Shown: one piece after another, positions 25,782 through 29,090 of the stretch
How positions within the stretch are numbered: the first letter of the stretch is position 1
Layout: each line of letters opens with the position of its first letter
The notes under the pieces: generated by a model
What the model was told of the DNA's origin: nothing
What the model saw: only the letters and a program-made list of their open reading frames with translations
Database searches by the model: none
Translations under genes and position numbers: made by a program
Assembly: GCA_036735545.1 (NCBI GenBank)
Contig: DAINOD010000033.1
Span: 1 to 29,090 of the forward strand
Source: Rubrimonas sp036735545
GTDB taxonomy: Bacteria; Pseudomonadota; Alphaproteobacteria; Rhodobacterales; Rhodobacteraceae
Direction: 5' to 3'
DNA: 29,090 nt

Positions 25782-28319
25782 TCAGCGCCCGCGGAAGCTG
25801 CGCATCGCCCCCATCCCGACAAGCCCGGAGAGGAGCAGCCACGCCCCGGCCGGGAGCGGGATCGGCGCGACCTCCCGGCTCAGCGTGACGCGCCAGACGT
25901 CGCCGGCGCCCTCGCCGACGAAGGCGTGGCTCGCCAGGTAGCCTGTCGGGATGTTCAGGATGGAGACGAGCGAGAAGTCCCCGACAAAGCCGCTCTCCAC
26001 GGCGATCAGGTCGAAATCGGCGGTCTGGAAGCCGAGCGGGCCGGTCAGGCCCGCGAAGTCCACCGTCGCGTCGCCGAACAGGTCCGCCGCCGCGGCGTCG
26101 ATGGCGCCGTAGCCGCCGAGGCCACGGCCGAGACCGCCCACGCCGAAACTCAGCACGCCGCCGAAGTCGAGCCGCAGGTCGCCCACGACGTCCATGAAGC
26201 CGCCGTCGAGGTGCAGCAGCGCGTCGCCGAACAGCATGCCGGCATTGGCGCTGCGCCCGACGACCAGATCGCCGCCAACCGTGGCGGTCGCGCCGGTCAG
26301 GCTCAGTTCGCCCCGGCTGTCGCTCGGAAAATCGCCGATGAAGATGCTCTGGCCCGTCGCCAGCGCGCCCCCTGTCATGGCCATTCGCGCCGTGGAGGCT
26401 TCGGGAAACGTGTCGCGCGCGACGACAAGGTTGGCGTCGATGGTGATGTCGCTGTCGGTCGCCGTCAGCACCGTGTCGCGGCCGCTGAGAACCAGGAAGC
26501 CCGGCAGGCCGCGCGCCGGGTCGGCCGTCACGGTCAGCGTGCTGTCGGTCAGCGTCACGCGCCCGGCGCCGCGCTGCGCCGCCACCTCCATCACGCCGAC
26601 CGCGATGGCGCTGTCCACAGCCGTCAGCGCGCCGTCGCCGCCCTCGCCACGGCCGATCAGGAGAACGCCGCCATCGAAAGCGGAGCGCGTCAGCGTCAGC
26701 GCGCCCTCCGCCGTCGCGCCGAGGTCCCGCCCCGAGGCGTTCACGACGCCGATCCGGGTGAAGCCGGGGCCGCCCGGAAACCGGTCGTTCACCACGACCG
26801 CGCCGTCGGTCACCGACAACGCGCCCATGGCCGACGCCGTCGCATCGAGGAGGGCCAGAGCCGGGTCGGCCGGATCGGCACGGCCGATGTCGAGGATTTC
26901 GGTCGTCAACGTCCCGCCGTCCAGGGCCAAAGCGCCGGTCGCCTTGCCCGCGTTCTGGCTCACGCCGACTTCGACGGCGCGATAGCCTGCGATGTCGCCG
27001 CCCACGCTCGCCGAGGCGCGCGCCACGGGCCCCGGGCCGGTCACCGAGAGATTCTGCACCAGCGTGCTCGCCACGCCGATCCGCAGGTCGCCGGCGAGAT
27101 CGCCCGCGTTCACGATGCCGCCTGCGCCGATCGTCAGGGCGGCTTCAGCCTCGTTGGCGAACCCGTTGGCGCCTGTGGCGAACCCCGTCAGCACGGTGCG
27201 AAAGCCGTTCAGCCCCGCGGCCGACAACGCGCCGTCGGCTTCGCCCGCCCGGGTCTGCAACGCGCCGCCGGTGGCGAGGCCAACGCGGAGCACGCTGTTG
27301 GCGCCCTCGGAGATCATCGCGCCGCCCAGCGTCGCCACGCCGCTCGCGGTTCCCCCGTCCGCGCTCGTCATGACGCCGATCGCGGCGCTCCCCACGAGGC
27401 GCAGGTCGCCGCCGCCGAGCGTCAGCGTCCCTCTGGCGTCACCATCGCCGCTGGCGTTGCCGACAAGAAGCGACTCAAGCGGAAAATCGGCGCTGTCCAC
27501 GCCTGCCGCAGTCAACCGCCCCGTCGCCTGCCCGGCTTGCGCGAAGCCGACGATCCACGATCCGGGCGCGGTGCGTATGTCGCCTCTCTCGACGGTGACG
27601 GCGCCGTTGGCGACCGCGCCTGCCGCGAAGTTGACGCCGACTTCGAACAGGAAGGGGCTTGGGGTCAGATCGCCGGTCTCGACGACGACGACGCCGGTCG
27701 CGACGCCATCCTCGGCTGTCTGCTGCGCGACGCCGACCGCCCTGAGGCCGGTGAGGTCGCCCCCGACCGTAAGCATGCCAGCGGCCCCGGCCCCCTTTCC
27801 CGCGGCGGCCCTGCCGACGACGCCCGTCGACCCGGCCATGTCGCCCGCCACCGACGCCGAGCCCTCGGCCCGGGCGTTCTCGCCCGCGGCCTCCCCGATC
27901 GTGTAGCCGCCGAAAGCGCCCGACTGGGCGACGCCGATGACGCCGCCGCCGACCGTCAGCGCTCCCTCGGCGACGCCTTCCGGCGCGGTCGCGACGCCCA
28001 CTTGCAGGCTGCCGCCGAGGGCGAAGTCATCGCTCGCGGTGACGGTCCCGGAAACGTCGCCCGCGCCGGCCCCAATCTCGAGGGCGCCGGCGGTGGGCGT
28101 CTCGGCGCCGGACGCCTCTGCGACGCCGCCGTTGTTCACGATCGCCGTGTCGACGTTTGAGGGAACTTCGCCGCCGTCCCAGTTCGTCCGGTCGAACCAG
28201 TCTCCCGCGCCCGGAGGGATCCAGGTCAGCGTGGCGGCGGCGAGGGGCGACCCTGCCAGCAGCGTGGACGCCAGCAGCAGGGAGAGCGAGGAGAAGCGGC
28301 GAGACGATGGAATGTTCAC
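25782..28319 (-). CDS. Secreted repeat protein with an IPLPAG (VPLPA-type) CTERM sorting tail
   Basis: An 845-residue exported protein of unknown function. A GTG at 28317-28319 behind AGGAGAG starts a signal peptide (about residues 1-31, LLLASTLLAGSPLAAA). Residues 32-65 read like the WxxxxGDWxxxxNW opening of beta-helical surface proteins (GAGDWFDRTNWDGGEVPSN). About twenty imperfect repeats of 23-45 residues follow, each of the form ALTVGG ... VGVA ... A-x-G, suggesting a right-handed beta-solenoid. The C-terminus has the tripartite sorting signal IPLPAGAWLLLSGL plus basic tail (about 818-845), recognised by an exosortase-like system in Rhodobacterales and processed at the membrane. It may be a biofilm or surface protein. 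A more distal ATG would add 22 residues but precedes no signal peptide. Confidence 0.88.
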   Translation of the reverse strand: MNIPSSRRFSSLSLLLASTLLAGSPLAAATLTWIPPGAGDWFDRTNWDGGEVPSNVDTAIVNNGGVAEASGAETPTAGALEIGAGAGDVSGTVTASDDFALGGSLQVGVATAPEGVAEGALTVGGGVIGVAQSGAFGGYTIGEAAGENARAEGSASVAGDMAGSTGVVGRAAAGKGAGAAGMLTVGGDLTGLRAVGVAQQTAEDGVATGVVVVETGDLTPSPFLFEVGVNFAAGAVANGAVTVERGDIRTAPGSWIVGFAQAGQATGRLTAAGVDSADFPLESLLVGNASGDGDARGTLTLGGGDLRLVGSAAIGVMTSADGGTASGVATLGGAMISEGANSVLRVGLATGGALQTRAGEADGALSAAGLNGFRTVLTGFATGANGFANEAEAALTIGAGGIVNAGDLAGDLRIGVASTLVQNLSVTGPGPVARASASVGGDIAGYRAVEVGVSQNAGKATGALALDGGTLTTEILDIGRADPADPALALLDATASAMGALSVTDGAVVVNDRFPGGPGFTRIGVVNASGRDLGATAEGALTLTRSAFDGGVLLIGRGEGGDGALTAVDSAIAVGVMEVAAQRGAGRVTLTDSTLTVTADPARGLPGFLVLSGRDTVLTATDSDITIDANLVVARDTFPEASTARMAMTGGALATGQSIFIGDFPSDSRGELSLTGATATVGGDLVVGRSANAGMLFGDALLHLDGGFMDVVGDLRLDFGGVLSFGVGGLGRGLGGYGAIDAAAADLFGDATVDFAGLTGPLGFQTADFDLIAVESGFVGDFSLVSILNIPTGYLASHAFVGEGAGDVWRVTLSREVAPIPLPAGAWLLLSGLVGMGAMRSFRGR
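26150..28090 (-). repeat. Array of about twenty degenerate protein-level repeats in the secreted protein
   Basis: Successive units begin ALTVGGG, MLTVGGD, AVTVERG, TLTLGGG, ALTIGAG, SASVGGD, ALALDGG, ALSVTDG, ALTLTRS, RVTLTDS, ELSLTGA and so on, mostly with a later VGVA/IGVV/IGRA box and an A-x-G end. Unit length varies from 23 to about 45 residues. The DNA repeats are too divergent to align exactly, so the array is old. Confidence 0.75.
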
Positions 28320-28520
28320 GAACTCTCCTGTCAACAAAACAAAAGGACCATCATGCCCGACAAACTGTGCCAAGGTTTCGGGCAATTTTCTACATATTTT
28401 TCTGCTTCGCCATTCTGAGGGCGTACTTTCGAAAAATCCGCGAAATGTAGAAATATAATGAGGAAAAGTGTTTCATTTTTCATTGAGCACTTATTGTGGA
28501 TGATTTATCGTCGTCGGTTT
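28320..28520. other. AT-rich island upstream of the secreted protein gene
   Basis: About 200 bases are clearly AT-rich, in contrast to the roughly 70% GC neighbourhood. A 9-base inverted repeat TTTCTACAT (28387-28395) / ATGTAGAAA (28445-28453) lies 49 bases apart. The minus-strand promoter of the secreted protein gene should lie here, but no clear box pair was found. AT-rich DNA of this kind may also bind a nucleoid silencer such as H-NS- or Ros-like proteins. Confidence 0.55.
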
Positions 28521-28970
28521 CAACCGCCTGTGCGGGAAGATCGACGAACGTGGATCTGCCGGTTGAAGCCGAAACACGGAACGCACGGCGCTCCAGGCCG
28601 AAGCTCGCGACGCTGTCCGGATCGTGTGAGACCCATGCTCGGAGGCCTGTTGCGCTGCTGGGGCATGGGAGACAAGCCGCAGTGCGGCGCGGAGACCAGT
28701 CGACGACACGCCGGACGGCGCGCATCACTCCGACCCGTCGCGCCCTGCAGCGACCGCGCCCCGGCGCAATAGGCGTCGCGTCGCGCCCCGGCGTCATGCG
28801 GCGGGCCTGGCGAGTATTCCCGGCGGTGGGCTTCGCAGGGAATCCAGTCGGGACAGTCCGGCGTGACACCTGCAGAATATCGCCGTCGAAGCCCAGCGTA
28901 GCTGCGGGCGGATTGCAGGATTGCCGGTCCGAATCTCTCCGGTAAAGCCACTTTGCAACCTCCGGGTGTG
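28521..28970. other. Gene-poor stretch between the AT-rich island and the insertion sequence
   Basis: About 450 bases with only short shadow frames. An 11-base direct repeat GCGCCCCGGCG occurs twice between about 28755 and 28795. No gene, promoter or RNA structure could be supported. It may be decayed DNA next to the mobile element. Confidence 0.45.
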
Positions 28971-28996
28971 CGTCAAGGCGAATTACCTCCTTGACG
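28971..28996. repeat. 8-base inverted repeat just outside the insertion sequence
   Basis: CGTCAAGG (28971-28978) and CCTTGACG (28989-28996) pair over a 10-base loop. It lacks a T-run. It could be a hairpin target for the adjacent insertion sequence, or the end of an older element. Confidence 0.45.
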
Positions 28997-29008
28997 GTAT
29001 CGGACCAG

Positions 29009-29090
29009 TGGCCTGCCCCCTGAAAAGTGGTCCTCCCTGAAGTAGGCTTTCGAGCCTTTGGAGGATGCCAGGATGCCGCGGAAGAAGCCT
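29009..29090 (+). mobile_element. Left end of a probable IS3-family insertion sequence, cut by the window edge
   Basis: From 29009 the sequence TGGCCTGCCCCCTGAAAAG, continuing TGGTCC, resembles the TG-starting terminal repeats of IS3-type elements. A GGAGG ribosome site (29060-29064) precedes ATG at 29073, which begins MPRKKP, like the first residues of IS3 OrfA transposases. Only six codons are visible. A small hairpin AGGCT-TTCG-AGCCT lies at 29044-29057. The right end and any target duplication are outside the window. Confidence 0.6.

Noticed and set aside
25779..28160. A 793-codon plus-strand frame opposite the secreted repeat protein
   Set aside because: Low-complexity Arg/Ala/Gly translation with no motif; the minus strand has signal peptide, repeats and a sorting tail.
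28490..28950. Possible small genes to the left of the insertion sequence
   Set aside because: Frames on both strands are similar in length, with no ribosome site, motif or plausible composition to choose one.

Overview
The window is about 29 kb of very GC-rich DNA, consistent with an alphaproteobacterium close to the Rhodobacterales. Supporting signs are two tripartite TRAP transporters, a VPLPA/PEP-CTERM-type secreted protein, GTGA and ATGA gene overlaps, and dense spurious antisense open frames. No rRNA, tRNA or CRISPR array was seen.

Left part (1-7260, minus strand): a kdpABCDE potassium-transport operon that looks dead. kdpC and kdpE are intact. kdpA has lost its 5' end. kdpB has an in-frame deletion of about 118 codons covering M3/M4 and has also lost its stop codon. 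kdpD carries an in-frame amber codon between its HisKA and ATPase domains. A gene-free stretch follows (7259-7777), then a phosphohexomutase (7778-9193).

Middle (9213-18941): two complete TRAP systems on the minus strand (dctPQM copy 1 and copy 2). Divergent from copy 2 is a marR-rdhA operon. RdhA is a 1076-residue cytoplasmic reductive dehalogenase. It has a B12-type core, two [4Fe-4S] motifs, and a fused flavin/NAD(P)H reductase with a plant-type [2Fe-2S] ferredoxin domain at the C-terminus, so it should draw electrons directly from NAD(P)H. The marR/dctP2 intergenic region holds overlapping face-to-face promoters built on a TTGACA...TGTCAA palindrome.

Right part (19341-25684): a two-gene module of a membrane coiled-coil protein and a ClpP-fold membrane-anchored protein, then a minus-strand aromatic-ring dioxygenase (alpha and beta subunits) with its own promoter and palindromic operator. 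Upstream of it are a kynurenine-formamidase-like alpha/beta hydrolase and a divergent second MarR regulator. With the TRAP importers and RdhA this reads as an inferred route for a halogenated aromatic acid: import, reductive dehalogenation, then ring dioxygenation. The substrate cannot be read from sequence.

Far right (25782-29090): an 845-residue secreted repeat protein with an IPLPAG sorting tail, an AT-rich island upstream of it, a gene-poor stretch, and the left end of a probable IS3-type insertion sequence cut off by the window edge.
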